A DNA stretch of 64,000 nucleotides from positions 1-64,000 of the forward strand of contig CANQIB010000003.1 of assembly GCA_947623915.1 (NCBI GenBank), in the 5' to 3' direction. Position numbers and translations under genes: made by a program. Positions 42,578 through 51,790 of the stretch are shown piece by piece (within the stretch, counting starts at the first letter, position 1; the number at the start of each line of letters is the position of its first letter). Under the pieces are notes generated by a model that worked only from the letters and a program-made list of their open reading frames with translations, did not search any database and was not told the DNA's origin. This stretch comes from an uncultured Ruminiclostridium sp. Its GTDB lineage: Bacteria > Bacillota > Clostridia > Oscillospirales > Ruminococcaceae.

Positions 42578-43069
42578 ATGCACGAACAGCTTATCATCGC
42601 CGCGATAAAGTACAACGGCGGCGACCCGAAAAGAATACAGCACCTTATCAAGGTGTATCAATTTGCATTGCTTATCGCCGACGGCGAGGGGCTTTCACAG
42701 GAGCAAAAGAAAACGATATCCGCCGCGGCGATACTCCACGATATAGGGATACGCGAGGGCGAACGCCTTTACGGACGCTGTGACGGAGAGATACAAGAGC
42801 GGCTCGGCCCCGACATAGCGTTAAAAATAATGGCTCAAACAGGAGGATATGAGGACGTTGCCGAACGTGCGGCGCAGCTTATAGGACGCCATCACAGCTA
42901 TGAAAATATCGACGGGACAGACTGCCGAATACTTATCGAGGCAGATTTTCTGGTAAATCTGTACGAGGACGGCTGTTCCAAAGAGGCGGTAAAAACGGCA
43001 CGGGACAAAATATTTTCCACCGATACCGGCAAAATGCTGCTGGACAGTATGTTTTTAGGAGAAGTTTAA
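42578..43069 (+). CDS. HD-domain phosphohydrolase-like protein
   Basis: A 163-residue HD-fold protein with HLIKVYQFALLIA (first His), AAILHDIGIREGERLYG (HD pair) and IGRHHSYENIDGTDCRILIEADFLVNLY (later His and Asp). The small size resembles stand-alone HD hydrolases acting on nucleotides. GGAGGAG precedes the ATG, 12 bases after the membrane-protein gene. The substrate is unknown. Confidence 0.8.
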   Translation: MHEQLIIAAIKYNGGDPKRIQHLIKVYQFALLIADGEGLSQEQKKTISAAAILHDIGIREGERLYGRCDGEIQERLGPDIALKIMAQTGGYEDVAERAAQLIGRHHSYENIDGTDCRILIEADFLVNLYEDGCSKEAVKTARDKIFSTDTGKMLLDSMFLGEV

Positions 43070-43073
43070 GCAT

Positions 43074-43799
43074 ATGGGAAACGAAAACGGCGTATGGATA
43101 ATGCGCGGGGTCAGGCGTGACGACCCGCGCTGTATACATTCCGCTTTAAAGCTGGAGGAATATATTAACAAGGTCGGGTTTTTGCCGCTGTTTGCAAACG
43201 GTATACCCGGCTTTTCCTCGGAGGAACAGACAGTACCGAACGACTGGTGGTGCGGCGACGCGGAGCGCGACCCGTGGATATGGCGGGAGGAGATAGCGCG
43301 GGGCGGCAGGGTCGTTTACGGCAAATTCTTTGCGGGAAAAGCCGGCTACATCTCGACGGAGTGGCTGCCTTATTTCGCCAACTGGCGCAGGGACGGCTAT
43401 GATTTCGACAGCCTGTATGAGGACGGGAAAGCGCAGCACCGCGCCAAAAAGATAATGGACCTTTTTGTAAACGGAGAGCGGCTGTTTTCCTATGAGATAA
43501 AAAAGCTGGCGGGCTTTGGGAAAAGCGGGGAGAAAAATTTCCCCGGAGTGCTTACCAAGCTGCAAGAGCAGCTGTATCTTACCGCCTGCGATTTTCGCCG
43601 CCGCGTCAACGCAAAGGGAGAACCTTACGGCATGACGGTAGCGCAGTTCACCATGCCGGAAACGCTGTGGGGCTACGACACTGTGACCTCCGCCTATAAG
43701 GAAGAACCTGAGCAGTCCCGTCAAAGAATATACGAACACCTGAAAAAGCTGTACGGCAATATCGAGGATAAAGCGATAAGCGATATTATGGGAATATAA
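43074..43799 (+). CDS. AlkZ-related protein
   Basis: A 241-residue protein like those named AlkZ-related in Clostridia: MRGVRRDDPRCIHSALKLEE, VGFLPLFANGIPGFS, WWCGDAERDPWIWREEIA, YGKFFAGKAGYIS and YRAKKIMDLF-like HRAKKIMDLFVNGE. These resemble part of the winged-helix AlkZ/YcaQ DNA glycosylases, but catalytic function is not established. It is 4 bases after the HD gene and closes the run, with a bidirectional terminator behind. Confidence 0.75.
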   Translation: MGNENGVWIMRGVRRDDPRCIHSALKLEEYINKVGFLPLFANGIPGFSSEEQTVPNDWWCGDAERDPWIWREEIARGGRVVYGKFFAGKAGYISTEWLPYFANWRRDGYDFDSLYEDGKAQHRAKKIMDLFVNGERLFSYEIKKLAGFGKSGEKNFPGVLTKLQEQLYLTACDFRRRVNAKGEPYGMTVAQFTMPETLWGYDTVTSAYKEEPEQSRQRIYEHLKKLYGNIEDKAISDIMGI

Positions 43800-43800
43800 A

Positions 43801-43840
43801 AAAGAGCAGCAGACCATCTTTTCGGTCTGCTGCTCTTTTT
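43801..43840 (+). terminator. Bidirectional terminator
   Basis: GAGCAGCAGACC and GGTCTGCTGCTC form a 12-bp stem with T-runs on both strands. It separates the AlkZ-related gene from the convergent serA gene. Confidence 0.9.
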
Positions 43841-43851
43841 AAATCAATTCC

Positions 43852-45015
43852 TTACTTTATAACTCTTACCGAGATAACGCAATCGATAGCGCTCATCTTT
43901 TCCGCTACGCCGTCGGCGTTTCCCGTAACGTCGAGAGCGGTATAGCTGTACTCCTTTTTGGAGGCGTTAGCCATGTTCTCGATGTTCAAGCCGGATTCGG
44001 TCGCGCAGCCTGTTATCTTGGTAAGCGCGCCCTCTACGTTCTTATGTATAACGCAGATCTTCGCATCTCCCGTCTTGGGAAGCGTAACATTCGGCAGATT
44101 TACGCTGTTTACGATATTGCCTTTTTCGATATAGTCTATTATCTCATGCACCGCCATTACAGCGCAGTTGTCCTCGCTTTCGGGAGTAGACGCGCCGAGG
44201 TGCGGTATTGCGATAACTCCGGGTACTCCGATAACGTCGTCGCTCGGAAAATCGGTAACGTATGCGGCTATCTTTCCTGTGCCGAGCGCGTCGATTATCG
44301 CCTTCTCGTTGCAAAGTCCGCCTCTTGCGAAGTTCATTATACGCACGCCGTCCTTCATGGTCGCGATGGTATCGGCGTTTACCAGATCCTTGGTATCCGG
44401 CAGCAGCGGAACGTGCAGAGTGATGTAATCGCAGTTCTCGAATATCTCCTTATTGGAGGAAACATACTTGATATTTGTGGAAAGATGCAGCGCGCCCTGG
44501 AGCGAAAGGAACGGATCGGCTCCCCAAACCTCCATGCCGAGGTCGTTCGCGGCGTTAGCTACCAGCGCGCCTATCGCGCCCAGACCGATAACGCCGAGCT
44601 TCTTACCCTTTATTTCGGGGCCCGCAAACTGGCTCTTGCCTTTTTCCACCAGCTTACCTACCTCGTCGCCCTTGCCCTTGAGGGTTTTTGCCCAGTCTAC
44701 CGCGTCGGTGACCTTACGGCTGCTCATCAGCATACCCATTATCACCAGCTCTTTAACGGCGTTTGCGTTTGCGCCGGGAGTGTTGAATACCGCTATGCCC
44801 TTTTCGGTGCAGGCGTCAACGGGAATGTTGTTTACACCCGCGCCTGCGCGTGCTATCGCAAGCAGCTTATCGCCGAACTGCATTTCGTGCAGCGACGCGG
44901 AACGAACCAGTATCGCGTCGGGATCTTCCTCGTTGTCGCCGAATACATACTTGCTCTTATCCAAAAGATCTGTACCGCAAGCGGCGATCTTATTCATTGT
45001 CTTAATGCTGTACAT
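43852..45015 (-). CDS. serA: D-3-phosphoglycerate dehydrogenase
   Basis: A 387-residue enzyme for the first step of serine synthesis. The N-terminal catalytic half has ILVRSASLHEMQF and GAGVNNIPVDACTEKGIAVF. The NAD domain carries LGVIGLGAIGALVANAA, and MNFARGGLCNEKAIIDAL and GVIAIPHLGASTPESEDNC include the catalytic His. A C-terminal ACT domain (ICVIHKNVEGALTKITGCA) is present. It lies 23 bases after serC, one transcript. Confidence 0.96.
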   Translation of the reverse strand: MYSIKTMNKIAACGTDLLDKSKYVFGDNEEDPDAILVRSASLHEMQFGDKLLAIARAGAGVNNIPVDACTEKGIAVFNTPGANANAVKELVIMGMLMSSRKVTDAVDWAKTLKGKGDEVGKLVEKGKSQFAGPEIKGKKLGVIGLGAIGALVANAANDLGMEVWGADPFLSLQGALHLSTNIKYVSSNKEIFENCDYITLHVPLLPDTKDLVNADTIATMKDGVRIMNFARGGLCNEKAIIDALGTGKIAAYVTDFPSDDVIGVPGVIAIPHLGASTPESEDNCAVMAVHEIIDYIEKGNIVNSVNLPNVTLPKTGDAKICVIHKNVEGALTKITGCATESGLNIENMANASKKEYSYTALDVTGNADGVAEKMSAIDCVISVRVIK

Positions 45016-45038
45016 ATCAAAAACCTTCCCTCTGCTTT

Positions 45039-46118
45039 TTATGCGTTTTCCTCTTCAAATTTCTTCATGAACTCTACCAGCTTTTCAACGCCCTCGATAG
45101 GCATTGCGTTGTAGATGGAAGCTCTCATGCCGCCTACCGTTCTGTGTCCCTTGAGGTTCTCAAAACCGGCTGCCTTTGCCTCCTTGACAAACTTAGCGTC
45201 CAGCTCCTCGTTGCCGGTAACAAAAGGCACGTTCATAAGCGAACGATCCTTCTTCTCAACGGTGCCCTTGAACAGCTTGGACTGATCGAGGAAGTCATAG
45301 AGTATCTTCGCTTTCTTCTCGTTGCGCTCTTTCATAGCCTCAAGTCCGCCCATCTTCTTGAGCCACTTGAACACCTTGCCGCAGATGTAGATGCCGTATG
45401 CCGGCGGGGTGTTGTACAGCGACTTGTTGTCGGCATGGGTCTTGTATTTCAGCATGGTGGGAGTGCCGGGCAGAGTGTCCTCGGTGATAAGGTCCTCACG
45501 AATTATAACGATAACAACGCCGGCAGGTCCGATATTCTTCTGTACGCCGCCGTAGATTATGCCGTACTTGGTAACGTCCACCGGCTCCGATAAGAAGCAG
45601 GAGGAAACGTCCGCTACCAGCGTCTTGCCCTTGGTGTTGGGGAGCTGCTTGAACTTCGTACCGTAAATGGTGTTGTTCTCGCAGATGTATACATAATCCG
45701 CGTCTTCGGGTATATCAAGATCCGAGCAGTCGGGTATGTAAGAAAAAGTCTTGTCGGCGGAGGACGCTACCGCTACCGCGTCGCCGTAATTCTGCGCCTC
45801 CTGATACGCTTTCTTCGCCCATTGACCGGTAATGATGTAAGCCGCCTTTTTATTCTTCATAAGGTTCATGGGTATCATTGCGAACTGCTGTGAAGCGCCG
45901 CCCTGCAAAAACAGTACCTTGTAATTGTCGGGTATGTTCATAAGATCCCTGAGATCCTGCTCCGCAGTCGTGATGATCTCCTCAAAAGCCTTGGAACGGT
46001 GGGACATTTCCATTACGGACATTCCTGTGCCGTTGTAATCAAGCATTTCCGCTGCCGCTTCCTTCAACACCTCTTCGGGAAGGACCGCGGGGCCCGCGCT
46101 GAAGTTGTAAACTCTCAT
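45039..46118 (-). CDS. serC: Phosphoserine aminotransferase
   Basis: A 359-residue PLP enzyme for the second serine step. It has MRVYNFSAGPAVLPEEVLKE, MSVMEMSHRSKAFEEI, LFLQGGASQQFAMIPMNLM, the PLP-Lys region YGIIYGGVQKNIGPAGV and a C-terminal GGMRASIYNAMPIEGV. I start at ATG 46118, with GGAGG upstream; the frame is open to 46196 but unlikely. Its promoter is at 46206-46234. Confidence 0.97.
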   Translation of the reverse strand: MRVYNFSAGPAVLPEEVLKEAAAEMLDYNGTGMSVMEMSHRSKAFEEIITTAEQDLRDLMNIPDNYKVLFLQGGASQQFAMIPMNLMKNKKAAYIITGQWAKKAYQEAQNYGDAVAVASSADKTFSYIPDCSDLDIPEDADYVYICENNTIYGTKFKQLPNTKGKTLVADVSSCFLSEPVDVTKYGIIYGGVQKNIGPAGVVIVIIREDLITEDTLPGTPTMLKYKTHADNKSLYNTPPAYGIYICGKVFKWLKKMGGLEAMKERNEKKAKILYDFLDQSKLFKGTVEKKDRSLMNVPFVTGNEELDAKFVKEAKAAGFENLKGHRTVGGMRASIYNAMPIEGVEKLVEFMKKFEEENA

Positions 46119-46205
46119 TTGTTTAGCCTCCGTATTTCTTTTTGCTCCGCCGCGTAAGACCGACGGTATTATCGCGGTCTTTCTCTTTGACCGCATACTA
46201 TGATA

Positions 46206-46234
46206 ATTATACTATGAAATTTCGTCTTTGTCAA
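46206..46234 (-). promoter_or_regulatory. Sigma-A promoter for serC-serA
   Basis: TTGACA (46234-46229), 17-base spacer, TATAAT (46211-46206): full consensus, about 88 bases before the serC ATG. Confidence 0.85.
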
Positions 46235-46296
46235 TCATTTTTTGCCGTATCGCCCTTTTTTGCGTCCGTTTTTAACGAAAGACTTGCCGCGTCGTT

Positions 46297-46343
46297 AAAA
46301 ACCGCGGCGCTCCGACGGACGATAAGTCCGTGCGAAACGCCGC
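46297..46343 (-). terminator. Terminator after the 277-residue membrane protein gene
   Basis: On the minus strand GCGGCG...CGCCGC encloses an inner ACGGAC/GTCCGT stem, and GGTTTTTAA follows. Confidence 0.7.
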
Positions 46344-46366
46344 AGTCAATAAACAAGCTGTAAAGG

Positions 46367-47200
46367 TCAGCCCGCGGAGCTGAGGTCGCTGCTGCCGGAA
46401 TCCACCCCGCCGTAATGATTTTCGCCGCTAAAGCTGATAGAGGTGACCGTTTTCCTGTCGCCGGCGCTTTTTACCACCACATAGGTCATTTCCTTGACAG
46501 GCTCGTTTCTGTCGTCAAGCCCCGGTATGGAGGGCGAAAGAGGATAATATTCCACTTCCAGCGTGTAGGTATCTCCGACGTTCTCGATATTAGTCACTTT
46601 GGGCACATAGTTTGCGGTACGGTTGGTGTTCGCAACGGCGTAAGCCTTTTTTTCCGCGTTGTAGGAGGCGCGCTCGTTCATGCTGCCGACCGTTTCATGC
46701 TCTATCTTTATATCCGTACCGAACAAAGCCGCCGCGTTTACCTCGACGTCAAGTTCGGGTATATAGGTTATTCCCGTATCGACCTCATAGTTTGAAATAT
46801 CGCCGGTCAGCAATATCTTGGATATTGCCGCTCTTATCACGGTGGAATTTGTAAGCGTTGCCGCCTCCTCGAAGGTAGGCGTATCTACCGCCACGAGCGG
46901 GTAGAGATACAGCTCAAATTCGTTTTTCAGCGCGGTCTTGTTTACCGCGTTGCCGACGGTATCTTTTATAAATATCACGGAGGACACTATCCCTATGACG
47001 GTGAAAAATATTATCAACAGCCCGCATACAAAGAAAAACGCTTTTTTCCCCTGTACACGGTGAGTTTTTTCGGGTATGTCCACCACTATGACGTCGTCTT
47101 CCGCAAACTCCTCTTCGTTTTCCGATAACGCCTCTTCAAGAGAGCCCGCAATAGAGTGCAGAACGTGCTTTTCCTCGCGGGGCTTATTCTTTTTCTTCAT
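46367..47200 (-). CDS. Single-span membrane protein of unknown function
   Basis: A 277-residue protein. The N-terminal ~50 residues are cytoplasmic, acidic and charged (EEALSENEEEFAEDDVIVVD). There is one membrane segment at about residues 53-77 (AFFFVCGLLIIFFTVIGIVS). The outer domain of ~200 residues includes YEVDTGITYIPELDVEVNAA and VEYYPLSPSIPGLDDRNEPV and ends in a Ser/Gly tail. I do not recognise the outer domain. It is 27 bases after proA on the same strand, possibly co-transcribed, and is followed by a terminator. Confidence 0.8.
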   Translation of the reverse strand: MKKKNKPREEKHVLHSIAGSLEEALSENEEEFAEDDVIVVDIPEKTHRVQGKKAFFFVCGLLIIFFTVIGIVSSVIFIKDTVGNAVNKTALKNEFELYLYPLVAVDTPTFEEAATLTNSTVIRAAISKILLTGDISNYEVDTGITYIPELDVEVNAAALFGTDIKIEHETVGSMNERASYNAEKKAYAVANTNRTANYVPKVTNIENVGDTYTLEVEYYPLSPSIPGLDDRNEPVKEMTYVVVKSAGDRKTVTSISFSGENHYGGVDSGSSDLSSAG

Positions 47201-47227
47201 TTATTGCTCCTTATCGCAACGGCGGTA

Positions 47228-48475
47228 TTATCCCCTTATCTGACCGTTTCCGTTTATAAGATATTTATAGGTCGTCAGAGCCTCCAGCCCCATCGGACCG
47301 CGTGCGTGCAGCTTTTGCGTGGATATCCCTATTTCCGCGCCCAAGCCGAATTCAAACCCGTCGGTAAAGCGCGTGCTGGCGTTCACATATACCGCCGCCG
47401 CGTCTATCTCCCTTTGGAATTTCTCCGCATTTTCCATGCTGCGGGTGACTATGCACTCGCTGTGGCGCGTACCGAAACGGTTGATATGCTCTATCGCCTC
47501 GTCGATGTCCGCCACCACCTTTACCGCCAGAGTGTAATCCAAAAATTCCTTACGGTAATCCGAATCGTCGGCGGTCTTTTGCAGCTTGAGATACCGCCCG
47601 CTCTCCTCGTCTCCGATAAACGCCACCCGACCGTTCCACCGCTCGGAAAGGCGTGTCAAAAACTCCTCGGCCGCCGCTTTATGCACCAGTACGTTTTCTA
47701 TCGCGTTGCAGACCGACGGACGCTGCGTTTTCGCGTTGTCGGTGATGTTCAGCGCCATATCTATATCCGCCGACTCATCGACGTAAACGTGACAGTTGCC
47801 CTCGCCCGTCTGTATGACGGGAACGGTGGCGTTTTGCATAACGGTGCGGATAAGCCCTCCGCCCCCTCTGGGTATCAGCACGTCGAGATATTCGTTTGCG
47901 CACATAAGCTCCCGTGCGTTTTCGCGGGAGGTGTCCTCCACAAGCTGTATAATGTTCGCGTCATGCCCTGCCGCCTCTATCGCCGCGCGCATTATCCCCA
48001 CCAAGCATTTGTTGGAATTTATCGCGTCGCTGCCGCCCCGCAGTATGACGGTATTTCCTGCCTTAAAGCACAGGCAGCCCGCGTCGGCGGTAACGTTGGG
48101 GCGCGACTCGAAGATTATCCCGATAACTCCGAGCGGCACAGTCTTTTTTATCACGGAAAGTCCGTTATCCAGCGTGCCGCCGCCTATGACCTTTCCCACA
48201 GGATCGGGAAGAGCCGCCACCTGGCGCACGCCATCGGACATTCCGTCTATCCGCGCGTCGGTAAGGGTAAGTCGGTCGATAAGCGACGCCGCCATACCGT
48301 TGTTTTTGCCGTTTTGTATATCCTTGAGATTTTGGGCTTTTATCTCTTCTCTTTTTTGCTCCAGCATATCCGCTATATTGAGCAGTATGCGGTCTTTCTC
48401 GCCGCGAGAAAGCGCCGCAGACTCCTTGGCGGCTTTCCTCGCGTTTTCTCCGAGCTGCTGTATGTAAGTCATCAT
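47228..48475 (-). CDS. proA: Glutamate-5-semialdehyde dehydrogenase
   Basis: A 415-residue aldehyde-dehydrogenase-fold enzyme that reduces glutamyl-5-phosphate in proline synthesis. It shows GVIGIIFESRPNVTADAGCL, GNTVILRGGSDAINSN, VLIPRGGGGLIRTV, the catalytic Cys region KTQRPSVCNAIENVLVHKAA and GFEFGLGAEIGISTQKLHAR. It is 6 bases downstream of proB. Confidence 0.97.
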   Translation of the reverse strand: MMTYIQQLGENARKAAKESAALSRGEKDRILLNIADMLEQKREEIKAQNLKDIQNGKNNGMAASLIDRLTLTDARIDGMSDGVRQVAALPDPVGKVIGGGTLDNGLSVIKKTVPLGVIGIIFESRPNVTADAGCLCFKAGNTVILRGGSDAINSNKCLVGIMRAAIEAAGHDANIIQLVEDTSRENARELMCANEYLDVLIPRGGGGLIRTVMQNATVPVIQTGEGNCHVYVDESADIDMALNITDNAKTQRPSVCNAIENVLVHKAAAEEFLTRLSERWNGRVAFIGDEESGRYLKLQKTADDSDYRKEFLDYTLAVKVVADIDEAIEHINRFGTRHSECIVTRSMENAEKFQREIDAAAVYVNASTRFTDGFEFGLGAEIGISTQKLHARGPMGLEALTTYKYLINGNGQIRG

Positions 48476-48481
48476 GCTCTC

Positions 48482-49270
48482 CTATTTGTTCCCCTGAGGC
48501 AAAAATACCGTGCAGGTAGCTTTGTTTTCAAAAAGGTCGTACAAAATATTCGGGTCGGAGCCCTTGATTATCACCGTGGGTATGCCGTTTTCTCCCGCTA
48601 TTATAGACGCTTCCAGCTTGGTAAGCATTCCGCCGCTCGCAAACTCGCTGCCCTTATCCTTAGCGGAGGCTATCATCTCGTCGGTGACTTTGTTCACCAC
48701 GGGTATCAGCTTTGCGTCCGGCAGTCGGGGGTTTTTGTCAAACAACCCGTCCACGTCGGTAAGTATCACCAGCAGATCTGCCCTGCACAACGTCGCAACG
48801 ATGGCGGAAAGCGTGTCGTTCTCGTCAAAGTCCAGTTCTTCTATAGACACCGTGTCGTTGGCGTTTATTATCGGGACTATATTCATGTCCAGCAGCGTTT
48901 CCAGCGTATTTATTACGTTTTCCTTGCGCAGCTTGTTGCTGATGACGTCGCGCGTAAGCAGCACCTGTGCGACGGTATGGTCGTACTTTTGAAATTCGCG
49001 GTCGTATATGTGCATAAGCTCGCATTGTCCTATCGCCGCGCACGCCTGTTTTTCGGGTATGGCGGTCGGCTTATGCCGCAGACCCGCGCGCGCCGCGCCT
49101 ACGCCCTGCGCTCCCGACGACACGAACACCAGTTCTCTCCCCGCGTTTTTAAGGTCCGAAAACACCTCTATAAGTTTAGATACCCGCCTAAGATTAAGGC
49201 TGCCGGTATTATGCGCGAGGGTGCTGGTGCCCACCTTTACAACTATTCTTTTTTTATCGCTGAAATCCAT
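48482..49270 (-). CDS. proB: Glutamate 5-kinase, short form
   Basis: A 262-residue amino-acid-kinase-fold enzyme: IVVKVGTSTLAHNTG, LVFVSSGAQGVGAARAGL, PIINANDTVSIEELDFDEND, LVILTDVDGLFDKNPRLPDA and GSEFASGGMLTKLEAS. The C-terminal PUA domain of longer ProB proteins is missing, as in many Firmicutes. I start at ATG 49270 (MDFSDKKRI); the frame is open much further but overlaps a divergent gene. Confidence 0.95.
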   Translation of the reverse strand: MDFSDKKRIVVKVGTSTLAHNTGSLNLRRVSKLIEVFSDLKNAGRELVFVSSGAQGVGAARAGLRHKPTAIPEKQACAAIGQCELMHIYDREFQKYDHTVAQVLLTRDVISNKLRKENVINTLETLLDMNIVPIINANDTVSIEELDFDENDTLSAIVATLCRADLLVILTDVDGLFDKNPRLPDAKLIPVVNKVTDEMIASAKDKGSEFASGGMLTKLEASIIAGENGIPTVIIKGSDPNILYDLFENKATCTVFLPQGNK

Positions 49271-49319
49271 TGTATTATCTCTTTTCCGTCCGCGCCGCTG
49301 CGCGGAATATTCCTTATAT

Positions 49320-49348
49320 ATATTATCACACATCGACTTTCCTGTCAA
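49320..49348 (-). promoter_or_regulatory. Sigma-A promoter for proBA
   Basis: TTGACA (49348-49343), 17-base spacer, TAATAT (49325-49320), divergent from the promoter at 49361. Confidence 0.75.
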
Positions 49349-49360
49349 GAAAAAAGTAAA

Positions 49361-49389
49361 TTGACTAAAGCCGCGAACTGTGCTATACT
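49361..49389 (+). promoter_or_regulatory. Sigma-A promoter for the DUF3783 gene
   Basis: TTGACT (49361-49366), 17-base spacer, TATACT (49384-49389). AAGGAG follows just before ATG 49409. Confidence 0.8.
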
Positions 49390-49408
49390 TAAAAAAAGGA
49401 GTGACGGC

Positions 49409-49792
49409 ATGAGATCGAAAGTTATACCCAAAATACCCGAACAGCTTCTGTCCTACAACCTCGGCGACAGAGAAACGCCGCTGCAAAAAGCAGCCGAAGA
49501 GCTTGATATAAAATACACCGTGATACCGCTCGACAAAGCCGGTGAAAGCGTCGGGCTGCTCGCGGGCTATCCCGGATTTACCGAAAAAGGCACGCGGGAG
49601 TATGCCGAGGGCGAATGTCTTATATTTTCCGGAATTACCTCCGCCCGTCTGGGAGAGGTCTTGAAAAAGCTCAAACACATAGACCTGCCGCTTAAAGCGG
49701 TAGTGACCGAATACAATCAACGCTACAGCGTCGCGGAGCTTATCACGGAGCTTGAGGCGGAGCGTGCGGCTATCGGAAAGGGCAGAAAATGA
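49409..49792 (+). CDS. DUF3783-like protein
   Basis: A 127-residue soluble protein. The C-terminal half carries the DUF3783 pattern (GECLIFSGITSARLGEVLKK, LPLKAVVTEYNQRYSVAELI). Upstream is VIPKIPEQLLSYNLGDRETP. The true start is ATG 49409, with AAGGAG and its own promoter. The open frame extends back to 47156 only as a shadow of proBA. It overlaps the next gene by 4 bases. Function unknown. Confidence 0.75.
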   Translation: MRSKVIPKIPEQLLSYNLGDRETPLQKAAEELDIKYTVIPLDKAGESVGLLAGYPGFTEKGTREYAEGECLIFSGITSARLGEVLKKLKHIDLPLKAVVTEYNQRYSVAELITELEAERAAIGKGRK

Positions 49793-50121
49793 ACATACAG
49801 ATATTCGGAAAAAACAAATGCTTTGACACCAAAAAGGCACAGCGTTGGTTCAAAGAACGGGGGATAAAATTCCAATATGTGGATATACTCTCAAAAGGCT
49901 TGAGCCGCGGCGAACAAAACAGCGTCATCGCGGCGGTCGGCGGGATAGACGCGCTGATAGACCAAAACGCCAAAGACTACCCGCTGATAAAATACCTGCT
50001 GGACGACGCTAAGCCTGACAAGCTGGCGGAATGTCCTAACCTTTACAAAACTCCCATCGTTCGCAACGGCAGGCTCGCAACGGTGGGCTACGCTCCCGAA
50101 GTATGGAAAGACTGGGAGTAA
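49789..50121 (+). CDS. ArsC/Spx-family thioredoxin-fold protein
   Basis: A 110-residue protein of the arsenate-reductase/Spx family: MNIQIFGKNKCFDTKKAQRW with a single N-terminal Cys, GIKFQYVDILSKGLSRGEQN, and the cis-Pro region LYKTPIVRNGRLATVGYAPE. It lacks the CxxC of Spx, so a reductase or regulator of the YffB/ArsC-like kind is likelier. Its ATG overlaps the DUF3783 stop codon. Confidence 0.85.
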   Translation: MNIQIFGKNKCFDTKKAQRWFKERGIKFQYVDILSKGLSRGEQNSVIAAVGGIDALIDQNAKDYPLIKYLLDDAKPDKLAECPNLYKTPIVRNGRLATVGYAPEVWKDWE

Positions 50122-50146
50122 CTGCCGCGCGGCGTACCGCGCATAA

Positions 50147-50178
50147 AAAATCGGCGGATCATTGATCCGCCGATTTTG
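50147..50178 (+). terminator. Bidirectional terminator
   Basis: TCGGCGGATC and GATCCGCCGA around a short loop, A-run before and TTTTGTTTT after, between the ArsC-like gene and the convergent GH5 gene. Confidence 0.88.
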
Positions 50179-50196
50179 TTTTATTTTCCGCACTTG

Positions 50197-51396
50197 TTAA
50201 GCCGCATCTCTCATGCTTTCGATAAGCGCGTCGGATTCCGCTATTATCTCGTCCATGGTATATTCGCCGTTGGCGGCCGCTACCATAGCGTCTACGAGCG
50301 GCTGAGAATACCAGGTAAGATCTCTGCGGTTGAGCAGCGCGAACAGCTCTCCGTCACCGGAGCTTGCATGGTTATCCCATACGACGCAGGGAACGCCTAT
50401 CTCTCTCATCTTGGTGATGTAGTATTTCGCCCAATTTACTCTGAATTCCTCGTTGTCGCGGTCTACCGCGCCCATCTCGCCTACTATTACCGCTTGACCC
50501 TTATCCAGGAACAAGGTCTTGATGTTTTCCGCAAGATGGTCGATGTCCTGCGAATTGCGGGACGCGAGGAAATACTTTCCGCCGTTGGACGCAAGCGCGA
50601 AGTTGTACGGGATATAAGCGTGTACCGAAACGATGACCTTATCGTCGTCGGGCACTTTTATCGCTTTAAGAGCGTCGTCGCTGTTCGACGCGGCGTATCC
50701 CGGTATCATAAGATGACGCTTGGGGTTGTTTCCGCCGAGCGAACGTATAGTCGCCACAAAATCCGCGTCGAGCTTATTTACCACCTCGCGCGCTTCGGGA
50801 GTACCGCCGTTCCATTCGTCGGCAGTCCCGCGCAGACGCGGCTCGTTCATTCCCTCAAAAATAAGATGCTCGTCGTAATTCTGGAAACGGTTGCCTATCT
50901 GCGTCCAAACCTTTTTCAGTCGGTCGCTCGCCGCCTCGTAATTGTCCTCGTACGGGTCGTGCCAAGTCTCGTGGTGAAGGTCCAGTATCACGAACATTTC
51001 ATTGTCTATGCCGTAATCCACTACCTCCTGCACTCTGTCCAGCCATTCCTCGCTTATGGTATAATCCGGCGCCTCGCCTGTGCTCCAGTCCCATGTAACG
51101 GGTAATCTGAACACATTAAAGCCCTGCGCCTTTACCGTGTCTATCATTTCCTTGGTGGTAACGGGATTTCCCCACGCGGTCTCTATGGTTTCGGGATCCG
51201 CGCCCCTGACGCTTTCCTGTCCGCCGTCCAGCGTATTGCCGAGGTTCCAGCCTATCTTCATCTCGGACACCAGTTCAAGAGAGGATATGTCGCGTATAGG
51301 CTTGGGCTGATCTCCCGATTCTGAGCAGCCGGAAAAAGCGGCGGCAGTTCCCGCGCAAAGCGCGGCAGTAAGGATAAATGTGACTGTTTTTTTCAT
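50197..51396 (-). CDS. GH5 endoglucanase lipoprotein
   Basis: A 399-residue secreted lipoprotein (signal peptide, lipobox FSGC) with a GH5 (subfamily 4-like) cellulase domain: MKIGWNLGNTLDGGQ, GFNVFRLPVTWDWSTG, MFVILDLHHETWHDPYEDNY, acid/base Glu in LIFEGMNEPRLRG, VSVHAYIPYNFAL, and nucleophile Glu in AVIVGEMGAVDRDNEEFR. It cleaves beta-1,4-glucans such as xyloglucan or mixed-linkage glucan. There is no carbohydrate-binding or dockerin module. It stands alone next to the his operon end and shows only a weak ribosome site. Confidence 0.93.
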   Translation of the reverse strand: MKKTVTFILTAALCAGTAAAFSGCSESGDQPKPIRDISSLELVSEMKIGWNLGNTLDGGQESVRGADPETIETAWGNPVTTKEMIDTVKAQGFNVFRLPVTWDWSTGEAPDYTISEEWLDRVQEVVDYGIDNEMFVILDLHHETWHDPYEDNYEAASDRLKKVWTQIGNRFQNYDEHLIFEGMNEPRLRGTADEWNGGTPEAREVVNKLDADFVATIRSLGGNNPKRHLMIPGYAASNSDDALKAIKVPDDDKVIVSVHAYIPYNFALASNGGKYFLASRNSQDIDHLAENIKTLFLDKGQAVIVGEMGAVDRDNEEFRVNWAKYYITKMREIGVPCVVWDNHASSGDGELFALLNRRDLTWYSQPLVDAMVAAANGEYTMDEIIAESDALIESMRDAA

Positions 51397-51451
51397 GTTA
51401 TTGTTCCGCCCGAATAAGAGCGTCCCCCTTTTTTTCTTTATTTTTAGCCCG

Positions 51452-51790
51452 TCAACTGAGCTTATCTGTCTTGTGAAATGTTTTGAGATTTCCTATCTTC
51501 TCGTTACGCTCCTCCAGCACCTTTTCGACTTCCGACCATTCCAGCCCCCTGTCGGCAGCCAGTACCATCACATGGTATAACAGGTCGTTTATCTCGTTTT
51601 TCAGTTCGTCGTTATCGCCGTTTTTCGCGGCGATTATGGTTTCGGCGGCTTCCTCTCCCACCTTTTTGCATATCTTGTCAACGCCCTTGTCAAAAAGATA
51701 ACAGGTGTAGGAATTTTCCTGCGCCTCCCCTTTTTCGTAAGCGGACTTGCGCGCCTTTATGACCTCAAATATCTCCTGATATACCGTCAT
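51452..51790 (-). CDS. hisE: Phosphoribosyl-ATP pyrophosphatase
   Basis: A 112-residue HisE of the MazG-like fold, step 2 of histidine synthesis: [40 protein letters not shown] and [20 protein letters not shown]. It is the last gene of the operon and overlaps hisI by 4 bases. In many bacteria it is fused to HisI; here it is separate. Confidence 0.95.
   Translation of the reverse strand: MTVYQEIFEVIKARKSAYEKGEAQENSYTCYLFDKGVDKICKKVGEEAAETIIAAKNGDNDELKNEINDLLYHVMVLAADRGLEWSEVEKVLEERNEKIGNLKTFHKTDKLS

Noticed and set aside
47156-49408. Long plus-strand frame leading into the DUF3783 gene
   Set aside because: It lies opposite proA and proB and is a shadow; the real gene starts at 49409 with its own promoter and AAGGAG.
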